Shown here piece after piece: positions 1 to 8,380 of a stretch of DNA of 64,000 bases (positions within the stretch are counted from its first letter, which is position 1; the number at the start of each line of letters is the position of its first letter). This DNA comes from Mycolicibacterium senegalense (GTDB taxonomy: Bacteria > Actinomycetota > Actinomycetes > Mycobacteriales > Mycobacteriaceae). The notes under the pieces are model-generated. The model was not told where the DNA came from. It did no database searches and saw only the letters and a list, made by a program, of their open reading frames with translations. A program made the translations under genes and the position numbers. The stretch is from positions 4,154,001 through 4,218,000 of the forward strand of contig NZ_CP081000.1 in NCBI RefSeq assembly GCF_019645875.1, written 5' to 3'.

Positions 1-1815
1 CAGCTCCTGCACGTCATCGGTGAGGGCGTCGATCCCATCCAGGGTGTCGAAGATCGACCGCAGCGACCAGCACACCGGGATGTCGAAACAGTGCGGCTCC
101 CAGTAGAAGTAGTTGCGTAGCGGGCGGAGCCAATCGTCGAAATTTCCGATGTTTTCCCGTAATTCGGCGATGTCCAGGGTCATCACCTTGGTCTTGGTCA
201 CCATCGAATGGGTGATCGCGGCCATCTGCTGGGTCAGCTGCGACATCCGCTCCATCGTGTCGATGGAGCGCTGCATCTCGTCTGCCTGCACCAGCATGTC
301 GGCCATCCGATCCTGCTGATACTTCCGGTTCATCGTGTTGGTCGTGCCCTGCCTGCTGAGCAGGAAGGGGATACTGGTGTGCTCGATCGGACGACCGTTG
401 GGCCGCGTGATGGCCTGGACCCGCGAGACGCCGGGAACCCGGACGATCCCCTTGGCGATCTTGTCGATGACCAGAAAGTCCGCGGGATTCCGCAAGTCGC
501 GGTCGGTCTCGATCATCAGCAGTTCGGGGTTCATCCGCGCCGCGCTGAAATGCCTTTCGGCAGCGGCGTATCCGACATTCGCCGGCAGATCGGCGGGCAG
601 GTACTTGCGGGCGTCGTAGTTGGTCTTGTACCCAGGCAGCGTGAGCAGGCCGATGAGCGCGAGACCCAAGGTTGCGGCCAGGATCGGCCCGGGCCAGCGC
701 ACCACCGCGATACCCACGCGGCGCCAGCCGCGGGACCGGATGCTGCGCTTGGGCTCGAAACGGCCGAACCGACTGCCAATCACGATGACTGCCGGGCCCA
801 TCGTCAGCGCGGCGATGACCGCGACGAACGTGCCTACCGCGCACGGCACCCCCATGGTCTGGAAGTACGGCAGACGGGTGAAGCTGAGACACAGCATCGC
901 GCCGGCGATCGTCATCCCGGATCCGAGGACCACGTGTGCGGTGCCGCGGAACATCGTGTAGTACGCGGCTTCTCGGTCTTCGCCGGCGCCACGCGCCTCC
1001 TGATAGCGACCGATCGCGAAGATCGCGTAGTCGGTGCCCGCCGCGATGACCATCAGGGTCAGCAGGTTCACCGCAAAGGTCGACAGGCCGATCACTCCGG
1101 TGTGCGCCAGGAACGCCACGATGCCGCGGGCGGCGCCGAGCTCCAGGAAAACCATGACCAGCACCAAGATCATGGTCGCGATCGACCGGTAGACGATCAG
1201 CAGCATCACCGCGATCACGACGAGCGTGATGGCGGTGACGCGCGCGACGCTCTTGTCACCGGCATGGTGCTGATCGGACACCAGCGGCGCGCCGCCGGTC
1301 ACGTACACCTTGATGCCGGCCGGGGGCGACGACTGGTTCACGATGTCGCGGACCGCGGCCACCGACTCGTTGGCCAGCGTTTCGCCCTGGTTGCCGCGCA
1401 GATAGACCTGGACGTAGGCGGACTTGCCGTCGTTGCTCTGTGCGCCCGACGCCGTCAACGGGTCGCCCCAGAAATCGGCCACGTGCTGCACGTGGGCGGT
1501 GTCGGCCTCGAGCTGGTCGACGATGCCGTCGTAGTAATGGTGCGCGTCATCGCCAAGGGGTTGCTCGCCTTCGAGCACCACCATCGCGTTGCTGTCTGAA
1601 TCGAACTCCTGGAAGTCGCTGCCGATCTTGCGCATGGCGATCATCGCCGGCGCGTCTTTGGCGCTGAGCCCGACGGTGTTCTCCTCGCCGACTTTTTCCA
1701 GCGGCGGGACGAACACGTTGGTCAGGACGGTCAGCGCGATCCAGCCGAGCAGGATGGGCACCGCCAACGTCCGGATCACCCGGGCTATGCCGGTGTGGGA
1801 TGCCTTGCTGTGCAC
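1..1815 (-). CDS. MmpL/RND-family transporter, N-terminal part (C-terminus outside window)
   Basis: The reverse strand is open from a GTG at 1815 to the left edge, giving 605 residues without a stop. An in-frame TGA lies just upstream of the GTG, and a GAAGGGG ribosome binding site precedes it, so the start is well fixed. The protein begins VHSKASHTGIARVIRTLAV, followed by a first membrane helix (PILLGWIALTVLTNVFV), a large extracytoplasmic loop, a block of five helices near residues 200-360 that includes the typical VIAAGTDYAIF stretch, and the second large loop. That is the N-terminal two-thirds of an MmpL transporter, which moves lipids or siderophores across the inner membrane of mycobacteria. 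The substrate cannot be read from the sequence, and no MmpS partner lies upstream. Confidence 0.93.
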   Translation of the reverse strand, partial: MHSKASHTGIARVIRTLAVPILLGWIALTVLTNVFVPPLEKVGEENTVGLSAKDAPAMIAMRKIGSDFQEFDSDSNAMVVLEGEQPLGDDAHHYYDGIVDQLEADTAHVQHVADFWGDPLTASGAQSNDGKSAYVQVYLRGNQGETLANESVAAVRDIVNQSSPPAGIKVYVTGGAPLVSDQHHAGDKSVARVTAITLVVIAVMLLIVYRSIATMILVLVMVFLELGAARGIVAFLAHTGVIGLSTFAVNLLTLMVIAAGTDYAIFAIGRYQEARGAGEDREAAYYTMFRGTAHVVLGSGMTIAGAMLCLSFTRLPYFQTMGVPCAVGTFVAVIAALTMGPAVIVIGSRFGRFEPKRSIRSRGWRRVGIAVVRWPGPILAATLGLALIGLLTLPGYKTNYDARKYLPADLPANVGYAAAERHFSAARMNPELLMIETDRDLRNPADFLVIDKIAKGIVRVPGVSRVQAITRPNGRPIEHTSIPFLLSRQGTTNTMNRKYQQDRMADMLVQADEMQRSIDTMERMSQLTQQMAAITHSMVTKTKVMTLDIAELRENIGNFDDWLRPLRNYFYWEPHCFDIPVCWSLRSIFDTLDGIDALTDDVQEL

Positions 1816-1893
1816 AACCCGCCCCTTCGATCAGGCCACTGTCGCCTGGTGGGACAGGTCGCAAGCGATACACATTCGCGAACGCGCGTAATA

Positions 1894-1922
1894 TACCTAG
1901 CCCGTCAAAGTGTTGGTGTCAA
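1894..1922 (-). promoter_or_regulatory. Candidate SigA-type promoter of the MmpL gene
   Basis: On the minus strand a consensus -35 TTGACA (1917-1922) is followed after 17 bases by TAGGTA (1894-1899) as a possible -10. This would give a leader of about 70 bases before the GTG at 1815. A nearby TTCGCGAA palindrome could be an operator. The -10 is a weak match. Confidence 0.4.
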
Positions 1923-1953
1923 TAATCACTTTTCCCGTCGACTGACAGCAATT

Positions 1954-2682
1954 TCACAGCTTGGACGCACCCGTCGTCGCACGTTGCCGCGCCCGCTCCC
2001 ACGGCCAGGTCATCAACGCCCACACGACGAGCACTATCGCGACCTCCGCCAGCAGATACACCGGCCACGGACCCAACACATCGAGCACGGACGCGGTCGG
2101 AGGCTTCCGGTTGAGGTAGCCGTAGTTGGTTCCCGCCACCACGTTGAAGGCGAGGGTGAAGGCCACCCATCCCAGGGTGATGATGACCGCGAGGCGATAG
2201 TCGCGCCAGCGCGGGCGCATCCTTCTCCCCCACGTCAGATAGATGGCTGCCCACACGACGAGTACGTGCAGCGTGAAGAAGGTCAGGAAGAGATGGTGCG
2301 GGAAGTCCGGAGCGCCCTCCTTCGGCGTACCGATATCCGGGGTCAGCAATGCCTGCGAGCTCAGCACCAGACCCCAGTAGTAAGTGAGGACGAAGGCCCA
2401 ATGCCGTTGCGACCACAGGGCGTACGCCGCGGCGAGTTCGGCGAGGTCACACAACTGCAGCGGGACCGAGGTGCTGATGTCGGGTACCACCAGCTTGTAG
2501 GCCAGGGCCACGGCGAAGGCCCCGAGAAGGATCATCGCCAGGACACGGCTCATGATGCGGGCCTGTGCGTCGGTCTGCCGGCGGCCGACCGTCACCAAAA
2601 GTACGGCCCCCGTTGCGAACACCGCCAGCACGATCAAATGCGACGGGCCGTACGCCGCAAACTCACGCTGGGCAGACGACAT
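1954..2682 (-). CDS. TIGR02206-type integral membrane protein (YwaF-like)
   Basis: A 242-residue protein with about six to seven hydrophobic helices and conserved features of the TIGR02206/YwaF group: FAAYGPSHL near the N-terminus, VPLQLCDLAELAAAYAL, and GTNYGYLNRKPPTASVLD before the last helix. The function of the family is unknown. The reading frame is open further upstream, but the ATG at 2682 has an AGGGGG ribosome binding site 8 bases away, so it is taken as the start. It is convergent with nothing and lies 138 bases before the MmpL start on the same strand, so the two could be co-transcribed. Confidence 0.85.
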   Translation of the reverse strand: MSSAQREFAAYGPSHLIVLAVFATGAVLLVTVGRRQTDAQARIMSRVLAMILLGAFAVALAYKLVVPDISTSVPLQLCDLAELAAAYALWSQRHWAFVLTYYWGLVLSSQALLTPDIGTPKEGAPDFPHHLFLTFFTLHVLVVWAAIYLTWGRRMRPRWRDYRLAVIITLGWVAFTLAFNVVAGTNYGYLNRKPPTASVLDVLGPWPVYLLAEVAIVLVVWALMTWPWERARQRATTGASKL

Positions 2683-2841
2683 TCGATCAACCCCCTGCCT
2701 CATCACACCTAGGGACCGGTTTTCCATGATCCCAGGCGAGGTTCGATCGGCGCCAGAAGCCGGGAAACTTCGTCAACCGGCCTCAGGGCACGATCAAGTC
2801 GCCCTATACTCAGCCAACCTTGCGGTGTGCGGGAGTCGAAT

Positions 2842-4077
2842 ATGGTCAGGCGCGCGGCAGCAACGGCTTTGAGGCAGTACGCCCAGGGCGCGGCGTTCCG
2901 CGGGTTGCTGCTGCAGTTCGCCCTGCGGATTCTGTTGGTGGCGTTCATCTTCTTCGCGTTGTTCCTGCAACCGCCCGAAACCTACCGATGGCCGTACGCG
3001 CTGCTCTGGATGGGCTACATAGCGGCCATCGTCTGCTGGGGTTTCTGGGCGCTACGGCCGTCCAATCACGCCGGGATCGAAACCCAGCGGTGGATCGCGT
3101 TGCTCATGCTGTGCGCGGATGTCGCTGTGGTGTCGATACTTTCGGTGGAGTCAGGCATCAGCTCACCGAATACCTGGACCTCCGATGTGCTCCACTACGG
3201 GCTGTTTCTGATCCCGCTGATCGCGGCGGCTCAGCTGGATCCGTTCGTCAGTGCGGTGATCGCCGTCCCCACCGTCGCCGCGTACGTCATCGTCCTATGG
3301 GTCAACCAGGCTGCCAACGGCGACGAACCGTGGGGCTCGATCGTCACGACGACGGCGGTGTTGTTCGGCCTGGCCGCGGGGTCGGTCACTCTGTCATGGA
3401 TCCAGCAGTCGAAGGAACTGACGATTGCCCGGTTGGCGCAGGAACGCAGCCACCTGCTCGAAGAGATCGTCTCCCTCGAAAAGCGCGAGAGGCAAACCCT
3501 GTCCGAAAGACTGCACGACGGTGCGCTGCAGTATGTTCTGGCTTCGCGTCGGGAGATGGAAGAGGTGCGCGAGGGCTCCACCGAGTCCATGGACCGGGTG
3601 GATTCGGCGCTCGGCGAGTGCTCCCGACTGCTGCGCGATGTGGTCCGTGAGCTCCATCCCGAAGTGCTCGCCCAAGCCGGGCTCAGGGCCGCCCTCGCTT
3701 CACTGGCCGACGGCATCGCGGCGCGCACCGACCTCGTGGTCCACGTAGACTTCCAGAACTGGCCCGAGGATTTGCGCACCGACGCGGATCACCTGCTGTA
3801 CAGCGCGGCGCGGGAGTTTTCGACGAACGCGATCAAGCACGCCGAAGCCGACAATCTGAGGTTCACGTTGCGACGGTCTGAGGGGCGTGCCACGCTGTGC
3901 GTCGCCGACGACGGCGTGGGCATTCAAGCCGAGCGCCTTGCACTGAGCGTCGAAACCGGTCACATCGGCTTCGCCTCGATTCGGGCCAAGGTACTGGCCC
4001 TCGGTGGCGTGCTGGACGTTCACGACGCCCGGGGCACCGAGATCGCGATCTCGCTGCCATCGCAGGTAGCGGTGTGA
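2842..4077 (+). CDS. Sensor histidine kinase, NarL/DesK type (HisKA_3), orphan
   Basis: 411 residues. The N-terminal half has about six membrane helices (residues 25-185). A coiled-coil-like linker leads to the dimerisation and phosphoacceptor segment LSERLHDGALQYVLASRRE, with the phospho-accepting His at residue 225. The HATPase domain follows, with the N-box AAREFSTNAIKHAEADN and the G1 box VADDGVGI. This is the architecture of kinases that pair with LuxR/NarL-type response regulators, but no regulator gene is adjacent. A GTG at 2827 is in frame; the ATG at 2842 is preferred because GGGAG sits 6 bases before it. The signal sensed is unknown. Confidence 0.9.
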   Translation: MVRRAAATALRQYAQGAAFRGLLLQFALRILLVAFIFFALFLQPPETYRWPYALLWMGYIAAIVCWGFWALRPSNHAGIETQRWIALLMLCADVAVVSILSVESGISSPNTWTSDVLHYGLFLIPLIAAAQLDPFVSAVIAVPTVAAYVIVLWVNQAANGDEPWGSIVTTTAVLFGLAAGSVTLSWIQQSKELTIARLAQERSHLLEEIVSLEKRERQTLSERLHDGALQYVLASRREMEEVREGSTESMDRVDSALGECSRLLRDVVRELHPEVLAQAGLRAALASLADGIAARTDLVVHVDFQNWPEDLRTDADHLLYSAAREFSTNAIKHAEADNLRFTLRRSEGRATLCVADDGVGIQAERLALSVETGHIGFASIRAKVLALGGVLDVHDARGTEIAISLPSQVAV

Positions 4078-4083
4078 ATCCGC

Positions 4084-5052
4084 TCAGACCCATCCCGTCG
4101 GCGACGACGTGGTGGGCAAGGGAGTCGACGGACCTGGCTGCTGTCCATATCCGGGTGCGTCCGGGCCGTAGGCTGGTGACGGACCGTGCACGGAGGTGTC
4201 CGGGTCATATCCCGGCGTCGGTACGTAGCCCGGCGACTGCCCATAACCGGGTGACGTCGGACCGGACATCGACGAGTCCGGGCCGTAGCCCGGCCCGTAG
4301 CCGTAGTCCGGTAGCGCCGGGCCGTACCCGGGCACCGATTGGCCGGAGCCGGCCAGCAACTTGGATGCCGCGAAAGCCGCCGCCTGGGTGGTGTACACCG
4401 GGACATAGCCCTCGGTGTGTCCACTCCATTCGTTGCCCTGGCCCTCGTGGCAGATCGGATCCATGGGGTTACACAAGTCGATCGCCTTGGACCCGAACAG
4501 CGCGCTCTGGGTTTGGATCGTTTGCTTGGTGCGGGTCCCTACGTCGCCGAAGGTGGTAATCGCCGCGACGTTGTCCGCGTATTCCGGCGGCAGCGAATCA
4601 CCCCACTTGATGCCGCCCAGCGGGTTGCCGGCCACGATGTTGATCACGCTCGCACCCTGCGAATAGCCGCCGAGCACGATCTGGGTGTCAGGGCAGGACG
4701 ACAGCGTGGACTTGATGTGGGAAATCGCGTCCTTGGCACCGTCGCCACCATGCAGCTGAAGCTTGCTGGCCTTGTAGTTGACCCCGTAGGTGTTGATGGT
4801 CAGCCCCGGGGCCTGCTTGCGCAGCGAATCGACGAGGGCATCGCCCACCCGGCCCATGCCCGGCGGCTCATCGGTACCGCGCGCGAAGACGACCTCCACG
4901 TCGGCACAGTCAGCCGCGCTCGCCACCGGCGGTGCGGTCACGGCGAGGAGCGGAAAACCGGAGGTGAGAAGTGCAGCAGCGCCAAGCCCGACCCAGCGAC
5001 CACCTGACCGCGCACTGCCCGTTCGGGGGCTAGCTATGCGGCGAGAAAACAT
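4084..5052 (-). CDS. Secreted cutinase-family esterase with Pro/Gly/Tyr-rich tail
   Basis: 322 residues. A signal peptide ends near VASAADC (residues 43-49). The cutinase/CULP fold follows with the catalytic triad Ser131 in GGYSQGAS, Asp198 in CNPMDPIC and His212 in SGHTEGY. Likely disulfides are Cys49-Cys120 and Cys194-Cys201. From residue 240 to the end the protein is low-complexity, with repeated PGYGP/GYGPD units and few charges, ending STPLPTTSSPTGWV. Mycobacterial CULPs hydrolyse medium-chain esters or phospholipids outside the cell. The tail is unusual for the family and may anchor the enzyme in the cell envelope. It is convergent with the sensor kinase, only 6 bases apart. Confidence 0.92.
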   Translation of the reverse strand: MFSRRIASPRTGSARSGGRWVGLGAAALLTSGFPLLAVTAPPVASAADCADVEVVFARGTDEPPGMGRVGDALVDSLRKQAPGLTINTYGVNYKASKLQLHGGDGAKDAISHIKSTLSSCPDTQIVLGGYSQGASVINIVAGNPLGGIKWGDSLPPEYADNVAAITTFGDVGTRTKQTIQTQSALFGSKAIDLCNPMDPICHEGQGNEWSGHTEGYVPVYTTQAAAFAASKLLAGSGQSVPGYGPALPDYGYGPGYGPDSSMSGPTSPGYGQSPGYVPTPGYDPDTSVHGPSPAYGPDAPGYGQQPGPSTPLPTTSSPTGWV

Positions 5053-5137
5053 GCCTCAATCTAGCGTGTAGCCAGGACAAATGGGCTGGGGTACCTGGAT
5101 GGGCCACAGGGTGGCGGCGCGACGAGTGAGTGACAGC

Positions 5138-5173
5138 AAAAGAAAACAGGCCAGGGATTAGATCCCTGACCTG
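5138..5173 (-). terminator. Rho-independent terminator of ssrA
   Basis: Read on the minus strand just after the tmRNA 3' end, a 12-bp stem (5147-5173, one G-T pair) closes on a 3-base loop and is followed by TTTTCTTTT. It is a textbook intrinsic terminator, which is uncommon in mycobacteria. Confidence 0.85.
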
Positions 5174-5182
5174 CATCTTCTC

Positions 5183-5550
5183 GGTGGAGCTGCCGGGAAT
5201 TGAACCCGGGTCCTACGGCATGTCCTCGAGGCTTCTCCGTGCGCAGTTCGCTGTGTCTCTACTCGGATCTCTCAGTCACGCGAACAAGCTGAGATGACGA
5301 TCCCAGTCGCTGTTTGATGTCCCCACGGATTCCGCGACCGAACCCGTGGGTGGGTCCCTCTAGCTGATGCCAGGGTCCGGGCCGAGGGCGCTCCCGGTCT
5401 GACAGACCAGCCGTCGCTTAGGCAGCGAGGGCGTAGTCGCGCTGATTGGAATCGGCGCTTAATTGGTTGCAACGACGCTTACGGTGGTCTCTTGCCTGCA
5501 CCGGCACGCTTCCCTTGATTCGATGCGCGAAGTCGAAACCGATCAGCCCC
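5183..5550 (-). ncRNA. ssrA: Transfer-messenger RNA (tmRNA), one-piece
   Basis: The 5' end GGGGCTG (5550) pairs with CAGCTCC near the 3' end to form the tRNA-like acceptor stem. The T-arm GGTTCAATTCCCGGCAGC lies before the 3' end. The embedded reading frame (5456 down to 5418) encodes the tag ADSNQRDYALAA followed by TAA. The span is 368 nt, as in other mycobacterial tmRNAs. The encoded 3' end reads ACCG rather than ACCA, so the terminal A would have to be added after transcription. It rescues stalled ribosomes together with SmpB, whose gene lies upstream on the same strand. Confidence 0.97.
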
Positions 5551-5721
5551 TCGCATCCCCGCCGACTTTCGGCAGGACGATCAATGGTACGCCAGATCTA
5601 ACGGACAACGCCAAGCCATTATTCCGAGCAGTTTCGTGTCGCTCGGGGACGCCGAGGGTGCGTGGAATGCCGGCTCGACACGGAGTGTCGGCCGGCAGAC
5701 ACGCACGCTGGCGGTGCCAGG

Positions 5722-6210
5722 TCACATGCCCTTGGCGCGGCGGCCCAACTCCCGGGTGATCTCACGGTCGGCGTCCCGCTTGGCCAGGTCCTGTCGCTTG
5801 TCGTGGGCCTGCTTGCCGCGGGCCAGCGCCAGTTCGACCTTCACCTTGCCGTCGGAGAAATACATCGACAGCGGCACCAAGGTCAGGTTGCCGTCGCGGA
5901 TCTTGCCGATCAGGTTGTCGATCTCCCTGCGGTGCAGCAGCAGCTTGCGGTTGCGCCGCGGCGCATGGTTGGTCCAGGTGCCGTGGTGATACTCCGCAAT
6001 GTGCACATTGCGCAGCCAGATCTCACCGTCGTCGACGGTGGCGAACGCGTCGGCCAGCGACGCCTGGCCTTCGCGCAGACTCTTGACCTCGGTACCCATC
6101 AGCGCGATGCCGGCCTCGTAGGTATCGAGAATCATGTAGTTGTGCCGCGCCTTGCGATTGCTGGCCACGATCTGCTTGTTGCCGGCGGGGCTGGACTTCT
6201 TGGTCGCCAC
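5722..6210 (-). CDS. smpB: SsrA-binding protein SmpB
   Basis: 162 residues with the SmpB beta-barrel hallmarks NRKARHNYMILDTYEAGIAL, GTEVKSLREGQ and LRNVHIAEY, and the basic C-terminal tail KQAHDKRQDLAKRDADREI that enters the empty mRNA channel. It binds the tRNA-like part of tmRNA in trans-translation. It lies 10 bases after ftsX and 171 bases before the 5' end of ssrA, so protein and RNA partners are neighbours. The ATG start matches the family N-terminus. Confidence 0.97.
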   Translation of the reverse strand: MATKKSSPAGNKQIVASNRKARHNYMILDTYEAGIALMGTEVKSLREGQASLADAFATVDDGEIWLRNVHIAEYHHGTWTNHAPRRNRKLLLHRREIDNLIGKIRDGNLTLVPLSMYFSDGKVKVELALARGKQAHDKRQDLAKRDADREITRELGRRAKGM

Positions 6211-6220
6211 TAGTTCACGA

Positions 6221-7117
6221 CTACCTTCGTATGTAGAGCCGCAGCGTCACATACGCGGTTATGCCGGACATGGCCAGGCCGAGGAACAGCATCCACGGTG
6301 CGCTGAAGTAGAGCACGTCAGCGTAGTCGACCCTGGCAATCAAATTCGACTGATAAAACTGGTCGAGCGCTTTCTCCAGGAACACCGCCCGGACCACGAT
6401 CAGCCCGACGATGGCGATCACCACACCGATCAGCGCCGCGATCATCGCCTCCACCAGGAATGGCAGCTGGGTGTACCAGCGGGTGGCGCCCACCAGGCGC
6501 ATGATGCCGATCTCGGTGCGCCGGGTGTAAGCGGCCACCTGGACCATGTTCGCGATCAACAGCACCGCACCGATCGCTTGCACCAGCGCCACCGCGAACG
6601 CGACGCTACTGAGCCCGTCGAGCACCGCGAACAGGCGGTCGATCAGGTCCTTCTGGTTGAGCACGTTGAGCACACCGGGCTGGCCGGCCATCGCCTTGTC
6701 GAAGGCCTCGTGCTGCTCGGGGTCGTTGAGCTTCACGATGAACGACGCCGGGAACGCGTCCTTGCCCGCCACATCCTTGTACTGCGGGAACTTCTTGATC
6801 GCATCGTCGTAGGCCTGCTCGCGGTTGAGGAAGCTCAGCGAGCGCACGTCGTCGCGGTCGTCGATCATGCGGTACAGCGCCTTGCAGGCCTCGCCGTCGC
6901 AGGTGGGATCGTTGGCCGAGATGTCGTCGGTCAAGAACACCTGGCTCTCGACCCGGTCCAGGTAGATGTCACGGGACTGGTCGGCCAAACGCACCACCAG
7001 CAGACCGCCACCGAACAACCCGATCGAGATCGCGGTGGTCAGGATCATCGCCACCGTCATGGTGACGTTGCGGCGAAGCCCGGTCAGAACTTCATTGACA
7101 AGAAAGCCGAAGCGCAC
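6221..7117 (-). CDS. ftsX: Cell division ABC-type membrane protein FtsX
   Basis: 298 residues with the FtsX layout: MRFGFLVNEVLTGLRRNVTM, a first membrane helix, an extracytoplasmic domain (about residues 45-170, with the Cys pair in DPTCDGEACKA), then three C-terminal helices and the RRTEIGIMRLVGATRW motif. It forms a complex with FtsE and activates peptidoglycan hydrolases (RipC in mycobacteria) at the septum. The start is a GTG directly abutting the ftsE stop codon, so the two are translationally linked. Confidence 0.97.
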   Translation of the reverse strand: MRFGFLVNEVLTGLRRNVTMTVAMILTTAISIGLFGGGLLVVRLADQSRDIYLDRVESQVFLTDDISANDPTCDGEACKALYRMIDDRDDVRSLSFLNREQAYDDAIKKFPQYKDVAGKDAFPASFIVKLNDPEQHEAFDKAMAGQPGVLNVLNQKDLIDRLFAVLDGLSSVAFAVALVQAIGAVLLIANMVQVAAYTRRTEIGIMRLVGATRWYTQLPFLVEAMIAALIGVVIAIVGLIVVRAVFLEKALDQFYQSNLIARVDYADVLYFSAPWMLFLGLAMSGITAYVTLRLYIRR

Positions 7118-7810
7118 TTAGCGATCCATTCCGTAGACGCCGCGCTGCTCATCACGGATCAGCCGGCCGAGTTCGAGTTCGACGACCCGCTGACGCATGG
7201 AGTCGACGATGTGATGGTCGTGGGTGGCCATCAGCACCGTGGTGCCGGTCCGGTTGATCCGTTCCAGCAGGTCCATGATGTCCTTGCTGGTCTCCGGATC
7301 CAAGTTTCCGGTCGGCTCGTCGGCGATGAGCACCAGCGGCCGGTTGACGAAGGCCCGTGCGATGGCGACGCGCTGCTGCTCGCCGCCGGACAGTTCGCTC
7401 GGCAGCCGGTTGGCCTTGCCGGACAGGCCGACCATCTCCAGCACGTCCGGGACGACGCGGTTGATCACCTCGCCGCGCTTGCCGATCACCTCCAGGGCGA
7501 AGGCCACGTTCTCGAACACGGTCTTCTGCTGCAGCAGCCGGAAGTCCTGGAAAACGCAGCCGATCACCTGGCGCAGGCTCGGGACGTGCCTGCCGGCCAG
7601 CTTGTTGACGTGAAACTTGGACACCCGGATGTCGCCGGAGGTGGGCGTCTCGGCCGCCAGGAGCAGCCGCATGAACGTCGACTTGCCCGAACCCGACGGG
7701 CCGATCAGGAAGACGAACTCACCCTTGTCAATTCTCAGCGAGACGTCATCGAGCGCTGGACGCGCCGAAGACTTGTAGTGCTTCGTCACGTGGTCGAGGG
7801 TGATCATCAC
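7118..7810 (-). CDS. ftsE: Cell division ATP-binding protein FtsE
   Basis: 230 residues, a single ABC ATPase domain: Walker A GPSGSGKS (37-44), Q-loop Gln88, signature LSGGEQQRVAIA (140-151), Walker B LVLIADEP (159-166) and the switch His in ATHDHHIVD. It powers the FtsEX complex that controls cell-wall hydrolysis at division. A second ATG follows the first directly, so the start is uncertain by one codon. Confidence 0.97.
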   Translation of the reverse strand: MMITLDHVTKHYKSSARPALDDVSLRIDKGEFVFLIGPSGSGKSTFMRLLLAAETPTSGDIRVSKFHVNKLAGRHVPSLRQVIGCVFQDFRLLQQKTVFENVAFALEVIGKRGEVINRVVPDVLEMVGLSGKANRLPSELSGGEQQRVAIARAFVNRPLVLIADEPTGNLDPETSKDIMDLLERINRTGTTVLMATHDHHIVDSMRQRVVELELGRLIRDEQRGVYGMDR

Positions 7811-7852
7811 GGCACGCCAGTGTAGCGGGGCGTAAGCATCCGGCAGGTCAGG

Positions 7853-8380
7853 CTATCGCGGCAATGTCGGTGCCACCGACTCCTGTCCGGGTTGCGGCTG
7901 CTCGACGGCCGGGCTCGGGGCCGGCCCCGGGAATACCGGCAACGTGATCGGCGGAATCAGTCCCGGACCGTCGGGATCGATCACCGTCGTCCTCGGCGCC
8001 CCCGGCACCGTCGTGGTCGTCGGACTCGTCGGCACGCCCGGCGTGGTGGTCTCGGTGGTCTCCGGGATCTCCGTCGGCGTCGTGGTCGTCGGGATCGTGG
8101 TTTCGGTGGTCTCCGGCGTCTCGGTCGGGGTGGTGGTGCGCGGTGGCTGCACCTTGGTGCGAGGCACCCAGGTGTAGTCGGGATCGGGCACGAATCCGGG
8201 CGGCACCACCTGAGTGTCCGGCGATTGCGGAGCGGACTGTTTGGGCGCGTACTGCTGCTGCACCCATGACAGCGCGATGAACACCACGATCAACACGACC
8301 GTCGACGTACGAAGCCGGCCGACACGGCTGCGCCACAGCCTGGTGGCGGCATCGGCCACCCGGGTGAAGTCCAACTTCAC
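7853..8380 (-). CDS. Pro/Thr-rich single-pass membrane protein (Rv3103c-like)
   Basis: 175 residues. There is a short N-terminal cytoplasmic segment, one membrane helix (TSTVVLIVVFIALSWV) and then a long extracytoplasmic region of low complexity rich in Pro and Thr, with repeated PETTET and PTETP units (about residues 80-120). Its start overlaps the end of the mscS gene by 4 bases, so it belongs to the prfB-mscS-ftsEX operon. M. tuberculosis has a proline-rich protein at the same place. Function unknown; an envelope or wall-spanning role is only an inference. Confidence 0.85.
   Translation of the reverse strand: MKLDFTRVADAATRLWRSRVGRLRTSTVVLIVVFIALSWVQQQYAPKQSAPQSPDTQVVPPGFVPDPDYTWVPRTKVQPPRTTTPTETPETTETTIPTTTTPTEIPETTETTTPGVPTSPTTTTVPGAPRTTVIDPDGPGLIPPITLPVFPGPAPSPAVEQPQPGQESVAPTLPR

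Noticed and set aside
208..1599. Open frame of 463 codons on the plus strand
   Set aside because: It is antisense to the clearly recognisable MmpL gene and is rich in Arg, His and Gly with no family motifs. Long antisense frames are expected in GC-rich DNA.
5463..5759. Small plus-strand open frame over ssrA and its upstream region
   Set aside because: It lies opposite the tmRNA, has no ribosome site and no recognisable protein.
6140..7825. Plus-strand open frame of 561 codons across ftsX and ftsE
   Set aside because: It is the mirror of two well-conserved genes, has no ribosome site and shows biased His/Gln/Asp composition typical of antisense frames.
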